From Clostridia bacterium (GTDB lineage Bacteria; Bacillota; Clostridia; Oscillospirales; Acutalibacteraceae): a stretch of DNA of 64,000 bases. The position numbers were made by a program, and so were the translations under genes. The stretch's first letter is position 1; each line of letters starts with the position of its first letter. The stretch lies in contig JAFQWE010000026.1 of assembly GCA_017407645.1 (NCBI GenBank), forward strand, positions 1-64,000. The letters are read 5' to 3'. The notes beneath the pieces were generated by a model, which worked only from the letters and a program-made list of their open reading frames with translations, did no database searches and was not told where the DNA came from. Below, piece after piece: positions 9,501 to 17,967 of this stretch.

Positions 9501-11219
9501 ATGTATAACATTAAAATTTCAGGCGGTAACGAGGGTGCAAAATACGACCTCAAACAAACTGAAAAAGACGGAATCATTACCATTGACGTGAACGTTACCC
9601 TGCCTCAAACAGAGGTGCCAAAATGGGTAAAATTTAATTGGCAAATTCCTACCATCGAAAGCTTCGGCGTATGGGGTCCCCTGATTAGCGACAAACGTTC
9701 CATCACTCCTTGTTGGGCAATGCGCAAATCACCCTCCCGACTTGCTGCAGGTATGCCCATACTTGAAATTTTCTCTAAAAAGGATATTAACCATTGGTGC
9801 TTTGCCTCCTCTGATACAACAACTCCTATGAATATTGCTGTTGGCGCGCACGAAGAAGGTGCCAATGTTGACGTTTGCGTTGAACTTTTCACCACACTTA
9901 CGGCTCCCCTTAAGGAATACAAGGCTACTTGGCGCATTGATACACGCCCTATTCCCTTTTATGATGCCATTTACGGCGTTTCAGCTTGGTGGGAGAATGA
10001 TTTGGGATTAAAGCCTGCCTACGTGCCCGATGCCGCAAAAATGCCTATGGACTCTCTTTGGTACAGCTTTCATCAGGTGCTTGACGTTGAAGGCATCCTT
10101 GAGGAATGCCGTCTTGCCAAGCCTCTTGGTATGGATACCGTTATTATTGACGACGGCTGGCAGACCGAGGATAACAGTCGCGGCTATGCCTATTGCGGTG
10201 ACTGGGAGGTTGCCCACAGCAAAATGGGTGATATGAAAGAGTTGGTTGACCGACTTCACGAAATAGGCATTAAGGTTATGCTTTGGTACTCGGTACCCTT
10301 TGTTGGTATACACTCAAAGAAATACGAAGAATTTAAGGATATGCTTCTTAACGCTTGGCACGGTGACAACGCCTTTGCCCTTGACCCACGTTACAAGGTT
10401 GTCAGAGAATATTTGATAAACAACTACGTTAACGCCATTAAGAACTGGGGTCTTGACGGACTTAAACTCGACTTTATTGACTTTTTTGCCCTCACCGACG
10501 AGGCTATTAAGCCTGATGACCGCCGTGACTTTATTTCCCTTGAAGAAGGTATTGATTGCCTGATGACCGAGGTTAAAGACAAATTGACTGCCCTTAACCC
10601 CGAAATCTTGATTGAGTTCCGTCAGCGTTACGTGGGCCCCTCTATCAGAAAATACGGCAATATGCTCCGAGTTAACGATTGTCCCAGTGATTCCTTCACC
10701 AATCGCGTGGGCGTTATTGATTTGCGCCTTACCTCAGGCAACACCGCCGTTCACTCCGATATGGTTATGTGGAACGTTAACGAGACGGTGGAGTCTGCCG
10801 CATTGCAGATTGCATCGGTTCTTTACGGCGTGCCTCAGGTGTCCGTCAAGCTGTGCCAAATGAGTGAAGAGCACAAGCAGATGATTAAGTTTTACCTTGG
10901 CTTTTGGCGTGAAAACCGTCAGGTGCTTCTTGACGGCAAGTTGACCGTCCGCGAGCCTTTGGCATATTACAGTCTTGCCTGCTCAACCTTGGGTGATAAA
11001 GAAATATTCACCACCTTTGCCGACCGTTTCATTGAATGCAAAACTAAAGAATCCACCATTGTTAACTGCTCAAGTTCAGACAGTCTTATAATCAAGGGTT
11101 GCAAAGGCAGAAATTACACTGTGGTTGACTGCCTTGGCAACAAGGTTAGCGAGGGCAAAATTGACGCTGATTTGTTGGAGGTGGAAATGCCTCTTTGCGC
11201 TATATTTAATGCAAAGTAA
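9501..11219 (+). CDS. Alpha-galactosidase-like glycoside hydrolase, GH36 (clan GH-D)
   Basis: This 572-residue cytoplasmic enzyme (no signal peptide) is predicted to cleave alpha-galactosides such as raffinose-type sugars. Clan GH-D motifs are visible: DTVIIDDGWQ (about residue 212), VMLWYSVPFVG, the nucleophile aspartate in GLKLDFIDFF (about 322) and the acid/base aspartate in VNDCPSDSF (about 393). A beta-sandwich precedes the barrel and a small beta domain follows. ATG 9501 is preceded by GGAGGATTATT; an upstream in-frame start at 9450 overlaps the promoter and was not used. The exact specificity within GH36 (alpha-galactosidase or alpha-N-acetylgalactosaminidase) is open. Confidence 0.88.
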   Translation: MYNIKISGGNEGAKYDLKQTEKDGIITIDVNVTLPQTEVPKWVKFNWQIPTIESFGVWGPLISDKRSITPCWAMRKSPSRLAAGMPILEIFSKKDINHWCFASSDTTTPMNIAVGAHEEGANVDVCVELFTTLTAPLKEYKATWRIDTRPIPFYDAIYGVSAWWENDLGLKPAYVPDAAKMPMDSLWYSFHQVLDVEGILEECRLAKPLGMDTVIIDDGWQTEDNSRGYAYCGDWEVAHSKMGDMKELVDRLHEIGIKVMLWYSVPFVGIHSKKYEEFKDMLLNAWHGDNAFALDPRYKVVREYLINNYVNAIKNWGLDGLKLDFIDFFALTDEAIKPDDRRDFISLEEGIDCLMTEVKDKLTALNPEILIEFRQRYVGPSIRKYGNMLRVNDCPSDSFTNRVGVIDLRLTSGNTAVHSDMVMWNVNETVESAALQIASVLYGVPQVSVKLCQMSEEHKQMIKFYLGFWRENRQVLLDGKLTVREPLAYYSLACSTLGDKEIFTTFADRFIECKTKESTIVNCSSSDSLIIKGCKGRNYTVVDCLGNKVSEGKIDADLLEVEMPLCAIFNAK

Positions 11220-11231
11220 GGAGTGTTAATT

Positions 11232-12473
11232 ATGAAAAAGATAATAGCCTTATTACTATCGTTAGTACTGCTTGTAGGCTTCGTTGGCTGCGGTGAGCAA
11301 GCAAGCGACGTATCCTCAAAGGCTTCGTCCAAAGTATCCTCCGTTCAGTCGGTGGTATCTAAAAACGCCACACAGTCAAAAGTGCCTGAGCCAGAGCCCT
11401 TTTACTCAAAAGTAATCACCTTTACAAAGGCTGATTTGGACAAGGCAAACAGCACCCAATACGTTAAACCTAAGAATATTATTTTTATGGTTGGCGACGG
11501 TATGGGACTTAACGACATCACCATTTGCAACAAATTCAGTGATTTTAAGTTTGACTTTGGTTTGGTCCTTGACCAGCTTAAAAACAAAGGCTTTGCCACC
11601 ACAAAATCTGCCAGCAGCGAGGTTACCGACTCTGCCGCATCGGCTACTGCCCTTGCAACAGGCACTAAAACTGCCAACGGAATGGTGGGTCAGGATATGT
11701 ATGGCAGAGATTTGAAAAACATCAGTGAGATTGCCCGTGAATGTGGCAAAAAGGTAGGTATAGTTACCTCTGACAGTGTTTTGGGCGCTACCCCATCGGG
11801 CTTTGCAGTGCACAATATATCAAGAAACAACACTGCAGAACTTGCTCTCTCATTTATGAAATTCAAGCCTGATGTGCTTATCGGCAACGGATACAATGAT
11901 TTTATAAGCGGTATTTCCGCAGAGGAAGATACGAAAGCGATGTTTAAAAACGTTAACGTTGCAGCAGATTTTGGTATGTTTGAGTATTGTTTGACCAAAT
12001 CCGAGAAAAAAGATTTGCCCTTCTTTGGCTTTACGGGATTTGGTATGAAATCGGGTGACTACCGCTTGGGACAGGCAACCGAAATGGCCCTTAAAACCCT
12101 TGAAAATGAAAATGGATTTTTCCTTATGATAGAAAATGCAGGCACCGATTCAGCAGGTCACAGCAACAACATTCAAGGCAAAGTGGATAACGTTGCATTC
12201 TTTGACAAGGCGGTTGCCGTTGCCGTTAAATATTGTATGGAGCATCCCGACACAATGCTTATTATCACCTCTGACCATGAGACAGGCGGTGTAACTCTCC
12301 CCGAGGGTGACGATTATCAGCTTAGCGACGTTAAGTTTACAACCGACGGGCATTCAGGAGTTAACGTTGGCGTGTTTGCTCTTGGCTACGGCACCGAGTA
12401 TTTTAACGGCAAAACAGTGGACAACACCGATATTGCAAAGTTTGCAATCAAAGCCGTTAAAGGCGAATGGTAA
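11232..12473 (+). CDS. phoA: Alkaline phosphatase, lipoprotein
   Basis: This 413-residue surface-anchored phosphomonoesterase has a signal peptide and lipobox (VGFVGC) followed by a Ser/Lys linker of about 35 residues that would hold the enzyme away from the membrane. All key motifs are present: metal ligand VGDGMG, the serine nucleophile in TDSAASATALATG (about residue 133), the metal site ENAGTDSAGHSNN, TSDHETGG, and the late histidine in TDGHSG. AAGGAG sits about nine bases before the ATG. It directly follows the GH36 gene and ends at a strong terminator. Confidence 0.93.
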   Translation: MKKIIALLLSLVLLVGFVGCGEQASDVSSKASSKVSSVQSVVSKNATQSKVPEPEPFYSKVITFTKADLDKANSTQYVKPKNIIFMVGDGMGLNDITICNKFSDFKFDFGLVLDQLKNKGFATTKSASSEVTDSAASATALATGTKTANGMVGQDMYGRDLKNISEIARECGKKVGIVTSDSVLGATPSGFAVHNISRNNTAELALSFMKFKPDVLIGNGYNDFISGISAEEDTKAMFKNVNVAADFGMFEYCLTKSEKKDLPFFGFTGFGMKSGDYRLGQATEMALKTLENENGFFLMIENAGTDSAGHSNNIQGKVDNVAFFDKAVAVAVKYCMEHPDTMLIITSDHETGGVTLPEGDDYQLSDVKFTTDGHSGVNVGVFALGYGTEYFNGKTVDNTDIAKFAIKAVKGEW

Positions 12474-12476
12474 AAA

Positions 12477-12507
12477 ATGCCGATTCCTAAAAGGAATCGG
12501 CATTTTT
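12477..12507 (+). terminator. Rho-independent terminator after phoA
   Basis: An 11-base perfect stem (ATGCCGATTCC / GGAATCGGCAT) with a TAAAA loop ends in TTTTT, starting four bases after the stop. Confidence 0.9.
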
Positions 12508-12510
12508 ATC

Positions 12511-12690
12511 GTTGCGAAGCAACATATCGAGTTTTAACATATCGACCATACGCGCCACCTCTCCCAAAGGGCGAGGCTAATTTTAAAAGCGGAACGGATA
12601 AATCCGTTCCCTACAATGTAATTTTAACGCTCTGCGTTTATTCACAGTTTGTAGGGGAGGATATCATCCTCCCGCAAAAAACACGGGGTT
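12511..12690. repeat. Interspersed hairpin-repeat cluster
   Basis: Non-coding stretch of several short repeat types found again elsewhere in this window: GTTGCGAAGCAAC then ATATCGA units (12511-12545), AACGGATAAATCCGTT then CCCTAC (about 12592-12614), and GTAGGGGAGGATATCATCCTCCCGC (about 12651-12675). Each is a self-complementary hairpin. Confidence 0.75.
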
Positions 12691-12707
12691 TTTGCTGTGT
12701 CGGCACA

Positions 12708-12732
12708 ACACAACAGAACCCTCCCCTTGTGT
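12708..12732 (+). repeat. Left inverted repeat flanking the membrane zinc-ribbon gene
   Basis: ACACAACAGAAC, a few bases, then TCCCCTTGTGT. It is the reverse complement, with small differences, of 13400-13427 on the other side of the gene. Confidence 0.75.
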
Positions 12733-12737
12733 TCTAC

Positions 12738-13370
12738 TCAAAGCATAGTATTGATAGCGGGGATTTCTTTTTCAAAAGCACCCTCAATGATGTGGTTGTT
12801 GTCGGTCAAGATATACAGTATTTGACCGATTTGCAAATCAAGGTCAACATTTTTTATTACCCTGAATGTCATTTTATTACGGTAATTTTTTTCCAATTGA
12901 GCAATGATTTGTTTCTTGTAACTATGCTTGTTGGGAGTAATTAAATATATCTCACCACTTCTGTAACGGGGCCACAAAGCCCCTTTTTTATTTTTGATGC
13001 CGATAACAATATGCTTGAATTTCTTTTTGTCACCATAGGTTATCTCAAAAGGTGTGTATTTATTCACCAATAAAGCTGCAGCAATAATAACCACTAAGCC
13101 TATAAGCCCAAGCAAAAAGCTTTCAAAATATGCACCCAACCAAATCGGCAGTGCACACGACGATGCCAAAAATGTAGTTAAAAGTCTCCATTTTGTAGGC
13201 TTGTACACTGTCTTTTTACACAGTCTGCAAGTTCTTGAAGAATCTGCAAAAAACTCATAATATTTCAAGGTATCTGCCACAGCGCGTTCCCGTTCTTTAA
13301 AAGAATACTCACCGCAATAGGGGCATCTAACGGTCAGATGCTCCTCGTTAGGCAGCCATTCCCGAGACAT
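12738..13370 (-). CDS. Hypothetical membrane protein with N-terminal zinc ribbon
   Basis: I do not recognise this protein of about 210 residues. It has two Cys pairs near the N-terminus (CPYC and CRLC, about 30 residues apart) forming a likely zinc ribbon, two adjacent hydrophobic segments (about residues 65-105), and a charged C-terminal domain rich in Ile/Lys. The start is set at the ATG at 13370, with AAAGG about nine bases upstream; ATG 13379 is possible. It has its own near-consensus promoter at 13460-13488 and sits between inverted repeats at 12708-12732 and 13400-13427, both of which would be in the mRNA. Confidence 0.7.
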   Translation of the reverse strand: MSREWLPNEEHLTVRCPYCGEYSFKERERAVADTLKYYEFFADSSRTCRLCKKTVYKPTKWRLLTTFLASSCALPIWLGAYFESFLLGLIGLVVIIAAALLVNKYTPFEITYGDKKKFKHIVIGIKNKKGALWPRYRSGEIYLITPNKHSYKKQIIAQLEKNYRNKMTFRVIKNVDLDLQIGQILYILTDNNHIIEGAFEKEIPAINTML

Positions 13371-13399
13371 ACTTTTCATCCTTTCAAGTAAACATAAAG

Positions 13400-13427
13400 A
13401 CACAAGGGGGACAGTTCTGTTGTGTTC
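13400..13427 (-). repeat. Right inverted repeat flanking the membrane zinc-ribbon gene
   Basis: ACACAAGGGGGACAGTTCTG continues with TTGTGTTC. It is complementary to the left copy at 12708-12732, so the 5' and 3' untranslated regions of the gene could pair. Confidence 0.75.
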
Positions 13428-13459
13428 GCTCGCCCACCTTGGTATTAAATCTCATTTTT

Positions 13460-13488
13460 ATTATACTCTTCGCGCTACTGCTTGTCAA
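13460..13488 (-). promoter_or_regulatory. Strong SigA-type promoter for the membrane zinc-ribbon gene
   Basis: On the minus strand, TTGACA and TATAAT (both perfect consensus) are separated by 17 bases. The expected transcript leader of about 80 bases contains the inverted repeat at 13400-13427. Confidence 0.8.
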
Positions 13489-13499
13489 CACAACCGGTC

Positions 13500-13680
13500 T
13501 ATCCCCGTGTGTTGCGCCTCATCCCTCGACATCCCGTTAATGCGGGTCGTCAAAAATTGCCGACCCCTACAAGTTTTGTTGCTTTGCAACATATCACGCC
13601 TTCGTAAGAAGGCATATACAATCCGTCCCGTAGGGACTACCGACATTATTCATTATTCATTAGCGAAGCGACTTCATTCT
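13500..13680. repeat. Interspersed hairpin-repeat cluster
   Basis: Contains GACATCCCGTTAATGCGGGTC followed by the CCGACCCCTAC end (same element as 63352-63417 but lacking the left part), GTTGCTTTGCAAC with an ATATCAC link, GCCTTCGTAAGAAGGC, CCCGTAGGG and short ATTCATT repeats. No gene is seen in 13404-13683. Confidence 0.7.
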
Positions 13681-13683
13681 TCA

Positions 13684-13711
13684 TAAAAAAAGGAGGGCAT
13701 AACGCCCTCCT
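13684..13711 (-). terminator. Rho-independent terminator of the solute-binding lipoprotein gene
   Basis: A GGAGGGC/GCCCTCC stem is followed on the minus strand by seven T, about 15 bases after the stop codon. Confidence 0.9.
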
Positions 13712-13726
13712 GTAAAGATATAACTA

Positions 13727-15076
13727 TTACCCGCGGTAGCTGTTTTCAACCTCGCACTGTTGTTCAAAAATGGGTTTGTAGTTGTTGATTATCTCGCTAA
13801 TTGTCTTTTTACTGCTACGAAGTGCAGTCCAGAAATCCCACTGCACCGACCAGGTGCTACCTACGCCTGCCCAAACACTTTCGCGAACTTTTGAGCACAT
13901 ATCAGCAAGCATTTGGTCACCTTCTTCATCAAGCCAGAAGCTGAGGTCATTTTCATCCTCTTTAACGTACTGCTTATCAAAGGCATGCTTTGCAATTATG
14001 TAGTTAAGTGAGCCCTGTGGATTTTCGGTTGAGGTTACGATTGCATACGCCTCACAGCCGCCAAACACGTATCCGTCAGTGTTATCGGCACCTGCAGGCA
14101 GAGGCACAACGCTAAAATCAAAGGGCACCTTTTCGCCGTCAGTATGCAGATTTTTTGCAACGTTATAATCCTCATAAACCAAGGTTGCAACCTTGCCGGA
14201 CTTGAATTCGCCGTCACCTGCAATCTTCTTATCGTACAGGTCGCGGAACATCTGTAATCCGTTAACAACGGCACTGTCCTCAAAGTTTGTTTTTACGCTG
14301 CCGTCATCATTAAGGGTCATAAGCTCGGCTGCATTCATACCAAGAACGTAGCGAGCGCTCCAGCCTTTATAGCCCAAATAATCGGGAAGCGTGTCGTTGT
14401 TTTCATCAACAGAGCAAACCTGCTCGCACACTTTAATAAAATTATCCCAATTCCACTTGCCCTCTTGATAATACTGAGTGGGAGTCTTTTCTACACCGCA
14501 TTTTTTAAGCAGGGTGTCGTTAACCGCCATAACTGCAGGGGTTACAAGATAAACGTCAAGAGAATAAAGCTCGCCTGAAAATTTAAAGTTATTTTCTGAC
14601 AGTTCAAGAGAGTCGGCAATAACAGGGTGGTCGAGTGCCAAAACACCCAAGTCTTTAAGTTCCTTCTGACTGTAAACCATTCCGCGTGATGCAGCTCTTG
14701 GCCACAGCTTTGAATAAAGATATATTACGTCGGGAGCATCCTTTGCGGCAAAGTCGGTGATAAACTTGCTTTCCCAACCTTCCCACTCAACGAAAAGACG
14801 CTGGGTCTTGCCGCCGTAAACCTGCTCAAAATATGCGTCAAACTCCTTTGCTTCGTCTGTAAGACTGCCTTTATAATCGTAAATGGTAACGGTGCCTGAA
14901 TTTGACAATGCTTCAAGTGTTTCGGCACTTACGTCACCAACACCGCCGGGAATATCCTGCCAGTACTTGCCGTCGTTTCCTTCATTGTGGGCTCCGCTTG
15001 ATTTGCATCCTGCAGCCATAACTCCAAGAGCAAAAATCATTACAAGCACAAGTAACAAAGAAATAATGCGTTTCAT
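13727..15076 (-). CDS. ABC transporter solute-binding lipoprotein (orphan)
   Basis: This 449-residue extracellular solute-binding protein (family 1) has a lipoprotein signal peptide with lipobox MAAGC. The middle region (YDKKIAGDGEFKSGKVATLVYEDYN) and the FWTALRSSK segment resemble sugar-binding proteins for oligosaccharides. The ATG at 15076 is preceded by GGAGG at eight bases. It has its own promoter and terminator, and no permease gene lies next to it, so it must work with a transporter encoded elsewhere. Substrate unknown. Confidence 0.88.
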   Translation of the reverse strand: MKRIISLLLVLVMIFALGVMAAGCKSSGAHNEGNDGKYWQDIPGGVGDVSAETLEALSNSGTVTIYDYKGSLTDEAKEFDAYFEQVYGGKTQRLFVEWEGWESKFITDFAAKDAPDVIYLYSKLWPRAASRGMVYSQKELKDLGVLALDHPVIADSLELSENNFKFSGELYSLDVYLVTPAVMAVNDTLLKKCGVEKTPTQYYQEGKWNWDNFIKVCEQVCSVDENNDTLPDYLGYKGWSARYVLGMNAAELMTLNDDGSVKTNFEDSAVVNGLQMFRDLYDKKIAGDGEFKSGKVATLVYEDYNVAKNLHTDGEKVPFDFSVVPLPAGADNTDGYVFGGCEAYAIVTSTENPQGSLNYIIAKHAFDKQYVKEDENDLSFWLDEEGDQMLADMCSKVRESVWAGVGSTWSVQWDFWTALRSSKKTISEIINNYKPIFEQQCEVENSYRG

Positions 15077-15099
15077 TATCATACGCCTCCTTTTAAATA

Positions 15100-15128
15100 A
15101 GTTTAGCACCTACAACAACACTCTTCAA
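15100..15128 (-). promoter_or_regulatory. SigA-type promoter for the orphan binding protein
   Basis: On the minus strand, TTGAAG, a 17-base spacer and TAAACT lie 24 bases before the ATG. Confidence 0.55.
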
Positions 15129-15220
15129 TGTTAAAAACGATTGAGTTTTTATATATAACGATACTGTTTGGGTGATTTTTTACAAAACAAAAGGGGTTTG
15201 TTTGTTCTTTTCGATACTAA

Positions 15221-15250
15221 AAAGCACCGTCAAAATGACGGTGCTTTTAT
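15221..15250 (-). terminator. Terminator downstream of the epimerase gene (could act in both directions)
   Basis: A perfect 10-base stem AGCACCGTCA/TGACGGTGCT with an AAA loop, flanked by an A-run and a T-run. Confidence 0.85.
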
Positions 15251-15256
15251 ATTAAA

Positions 15257-15349
15257 AGGGGCATATCGGCAATTTTAAAGACAACCTGCACTTTGCCACC
15301 GATATATCAGGGTACCCTTTGCTTGCCCCTGATACATAGTATGCAGGTT
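15257..15349 (-). other. Possible structured 3' untranslated RNA
   Basis: Nested complementary segments: AGGGGCA (15257-15263) with TGCCCCT (15324-15330), TATCGGCAA (15264-15272) with TTGCCACCGATA (15293-15304), AACCTGCA (15283-15290) with TGCAGGTT (15342-15349), and the palindrome GGGTACCC. The last pair crosses the first, as in a pseudoknot. Function unknown. Confidence 0.4.
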
Positions 15350-16205
15350 AAATATTTTTGACAGTATAACCAACCCGCTTGCTTTGACCGGGCTCAAGAA
15401 TAACCGCGTAGGGCTTATCTTCAAAATTGCCCGTTTCGTCCTCGTAGGCAGGCATACCGTTCCAAGGCTCAAGGCAAACGTAGGGTGAATTTTCCTTATA
15501 AATTGTCCAGACGGCGAATACGTTGAAATCGCTTATATCCATTTCAACACCCTTGCCGCTTTGCTTGTTAACAAGGCGCACAAATTTGCTTTTTGGCTCA
15601 ACAAGAACAAAAGCATCCTTTTCAAAATCGGAATAGTGCAAATCAAATTTGGCGGTCATTTTGCGCTCATCAAAGCAGTCGGGGGTTGCAAGCCCGTTTT
15701 CGTTTACGCGATAGAGGGTTGCGCCATCGTCCTCGGGCATTTCAAGGCGCCAGTCCTCTACGTTGCCTGTGCAAAATCCTGGGTGTCCGCCAATGCAGTA
15801 TGGCATTGGACGGTTGTCAAGGTTGGTTACCTCAAAGTGAGAGGAAAAACCCTCTTCACTGATTTTATGAATAACGGTAACCTTGAATTTGTAGGGGTAC
15901 TGTGCCAAAGTTTCGTCGTTATACTGAACGGAAAGTTCAATTCTATCAGCCTCAATCACGTCGGGAGTAAACTCCATAAAACGAATAAAGCCGTGCTTAC
16001 CCATTGAATAAGGCTTGCCCTCAAAACGAACGGAGCCGTCTTTTAGTCCACTGCAAAAAGGGAAAAGCAAGGGTGAGCTGCCTGCCCAAAAGTTTTCGTC
16101 ACCGTACCACAAAACGTCTTTGCCGTTAACTTTGTAGGATTTAAGCTCGCCGCCGCGAGAGGCTACCTCTGCACAAGCGTTACCCGTTGACAATTTATAT
16201 ACCAC
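15348..16205 (-). CDS. Aldose 1-epimerase family protein (LacX-like)
   Basis: This 285-residue cytoplasmic protein of the galactose mutarotase fold probably interconverts sugar anomers. Visible are the conserved GHPGF with its histidine (about residue 130) and the C-terminal glutamate motif VCLEPWNGMP, typical of the shorter LacX/YeaD-like branch. The start is a GTG at 16205 with AAGGAG nine bases upstream; the frame extends further upstream but that part is non-coding and contains the promoter. It is divergent from the phosphatase gene at 16326. Confidence 0.82.
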   Translation of the reverse strand: MVYKLSTGNACAEVASRGGELKSYKVNGKDVLWYGDENFWAGSSPLLFPFCSGLKDGSVRFEGKPYSMGKHGFIRFMEFTPDVIEADRIELSVQYNDETLAQYPYKFKVTVIHKISEEGFSSHFEVTNLDNRPMPYCIGGHPGFCTGNVEDWRLEMPEDDGATLYRVNENGLATPDCFDERKMTAKFDLHYSDFEKDAFVLVEPKSKFVRLVNKQSGKGVEMDISDFNVFAVWTIYKENSPYVCLEPWNGMPAYEDETGNFEDKPYAVILEPGQSKRVGYTVKNI

Positions 16206-16227
16206 AAAAATCACTCCTTTTTTATGG

Positions 16228-16256
16228 ATTTTACCACATAATTTTTGGCAATACAA
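16228..16256 (-). promoter_or_regulatory. SigA-type promoter for the epimerase gene
   Basis: On the minus strand, TTGTAT, 17 bases and TAAAAT, about 23 bases before the GTG start. Confidence 0.65.
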
Positions 16257-16262
16257 GTGGTG

Positions 16263-16291
16263 TTGCAATTTTTTTGCAGCAGGTGTATAAT
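16263..16291 (+). promoter_or_regulatory. SigA-type promoter for the IMPase-like operon
   Basis: TTGCAA, 17 bases and TATAAT, divergent from the epimerase promoter. Confidence 0.75.
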
Positions 16292-16325
16292 TAAAATATA
16301 AATTCCCTAAAGGAGAATTTGCTTT

Positions 16326-17102
16326 ATGGATTTTTCTGTTTCTCACAAGTTAACAAGAATAGCACAAGGCGCCGCGAGGATTATTCTTGAGGCAAAACGC
16401 AATATGTCAGTTGACTCTAAAGAGGGGCATGGCAACTTTGTAACCGAATATGATTTAAAGGTGCAAAATTACATTAAAAGCCACGTTGCCGACCTTTTCC
16501 CCCATGCTAAATTTATTGGTGAAGAAGATACTAAGAAATCTGAGCTGCCTATGGGTGAGTGCATTATTGTTGACCCCATAGACGGCACCTGCAACTTTAT
16601 GTATGACTACAAAACAAGTGCAATTTCAATTGCTTTTCTTCGGGACCGAAAGGTTGTGGCAGGTGTAATCTGTCAGCCATATCTTAACGAATATTTTACT
16701 GCTGAGCTTGGCAAGGGTGCCAAGCTTAACGGCGGTTTTATAAAAGCTTCCGACCGTCCCTTTGAAAAATCTTTGGTGCTTTTTGGCACCTCCCCCTACA
16801 ATCCCGAATTTGCACAGCGCACCCTTGCTATTGCAGGTGAGTGCTTGCGAGATGCTATGGATTTGCGTCGCAGTGGCTCTGCCGCCACCGATATGGCTTG
16901 GATTGCAAGCGGTCGTGCTGACCTTTTCTATGAGCTGCAGCTTTCTCCTTGGGATTTTGCCGCAGGCTCTCTTATTTGTGAAGAGGCAGGCGCCAAGGTT
17001 GTGCAGATAGACGGCTCACCCCTTGATTTTGGCAAAAAGTGTAGTGTTGTTGCAGGTAGTCCTGCCGCAGTTGACGAGTTTATCCGCCGCTTCAATGATT
17101 AA
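16326..17102 (+). CDS. Inositol monophosphatase family protein
   Basis: This 258-residue member of the IMPase/SuhB family is a metal-dependent sugar-phosphate phosphatase. It has the metal site GEED (about residue 64), the signature DPIDGTCNF (about 86) and the C-terminal WDFAAGSLICEEAG motif. AAAGGAG lies about 10 bases before the ATG. Its last eight bases overlap the radical SAM gene. The substrate could be inositol phosphate or another sugar phosphate. Confidence 0.9.
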   Translation: MDFSVSHKLTRIAQGAARIILEAKRNMSVDSKEGHGNFVTEYDLKVQNYIKSHVADLFPHAKFIGEEDTKKSELPMGECIIVDPIDGTCNFMYDYKTSAISIAFLRDRKVVAGVICQPYLNEYFTAELGKGAKLNGGFIKASDRPFEKSLVLFGTSPYNPEFAQRTLAIAGECLRDAMDLRRSGSAATDMAWIASGRADLFYELQLSPWDFAAGSLICEEAGAKVVQIDGSPLDFGKKCSVVAGSPAAVDEFIRRFND

Positions 17103-17967
17103 GGCAAACGATTATTGGCGCTCTGTCTTTGGGTGCAAGGTTTACCGTCTTTCTGTTGAGGGTGGCAAAACCTGTCCCAACCGCGACGGCACTTGCGGTG
17201 TGGGTGGTTGCACCTTTTGTGCAGAGGGCTCGGGCAATTTTGCCGAGCAGACAGGTGATATAAACGCCCAACTTGACGCCGCAAAACTGCGAGTTATTAA
17301 AAAATGCGCCGACGGAAAATTCATCCCCTATTTTCAGTCATACACCGCCACTCACGGCAACACGGACTCTCTTTTTGAACGTATGAGCATTGCCATCCGT
17401 CGAGAAGATACAGTGGCCATTGCGGTGGCAACCCGTCCCGACTGTTTGCCTGAAAATGTGTTAGAAAAACTGTCGGCACTTAATAAAATCAAGCCTGTTT
17501 ACGTTGAATTGGGGCTTCAGACTGCCGATGATACCCTTGCAAAGAAAATTAACAGAGGCTACGATACCACAGTTTATATTGACGCCTGCAGCCGACTTAA
17601 AAAGGCAGGGATAAATATTATCACCCATATGATAATCGGTCTGCCCAATCAGTCGAAAGAGGAAGTTTGCGCTACCGCGCGGCTTATTGCACAAACGGCA
17701 GGGGGAATTAAAATTTCACTGCTTCACGTGTTAAAGGGCACTGCCCTTTATAAAGCCTATCTTTCGGGGGATTATACTCCCCTTGAAAAAGATGAATATA
17801 TCGGTCTTTTGTGTGATGCCCTCTCTTGTCTTAACCCTGATACCGTAGTTCACAGAATGACGGGTGACGGTGACAAGAGGATTTTGGCGGCGCCTTTGTG
17901 GAGTGCCGATAAAAAGGATGTTATGGGCGCAATCGACCTTGAGCTTAAAAAGCGAGGACTTGTATGA
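17095..17967 (+). CDS. Radical SAM protein, TIGR01212/YhcC family
   Basis: This 290-residue radical SAM protein has the cluster motif CGVGGCTFC (CxxxxCxxC spacing, about residue 33) and the typical N-terminal phrase VYRLSVEGGKTCPNRDGT. The family has no firmly settled function; tRNA or sulphur-related roles have been proposed for relatives. ATG 17095 overlaps the stop of the IMPase-like gene; the frame also extends upstream of it, but only inside that gene. It ends with an ATGA overlap into the GNAT gene. Confidence 0.88.
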   Translation: MIKANDYWRSVFGCKVYRLSVEGGKTCPNRDGTCGVGGCTFCAEGSGNFAEQTGDINAQLDAAKLRVIKKCADGKFIPYFQSYTATHGNTDSLFERMSIAIRREDTVAIAVATRPDCLPENVLEKLSALNKIKPVYVELGLQTADDTLAKKINRGYDTTVYIDACSRLKKAGINIITHMIIGLPNQSKEEVCATARLIAQTAGGIKISLLHVLKGTALYKAYLSGDYTPLEKDEYIGLLCDALSCLNPDTVVHRMTGDGDKRILAAPLWSADKKDVMGAIDLELKKRGLV

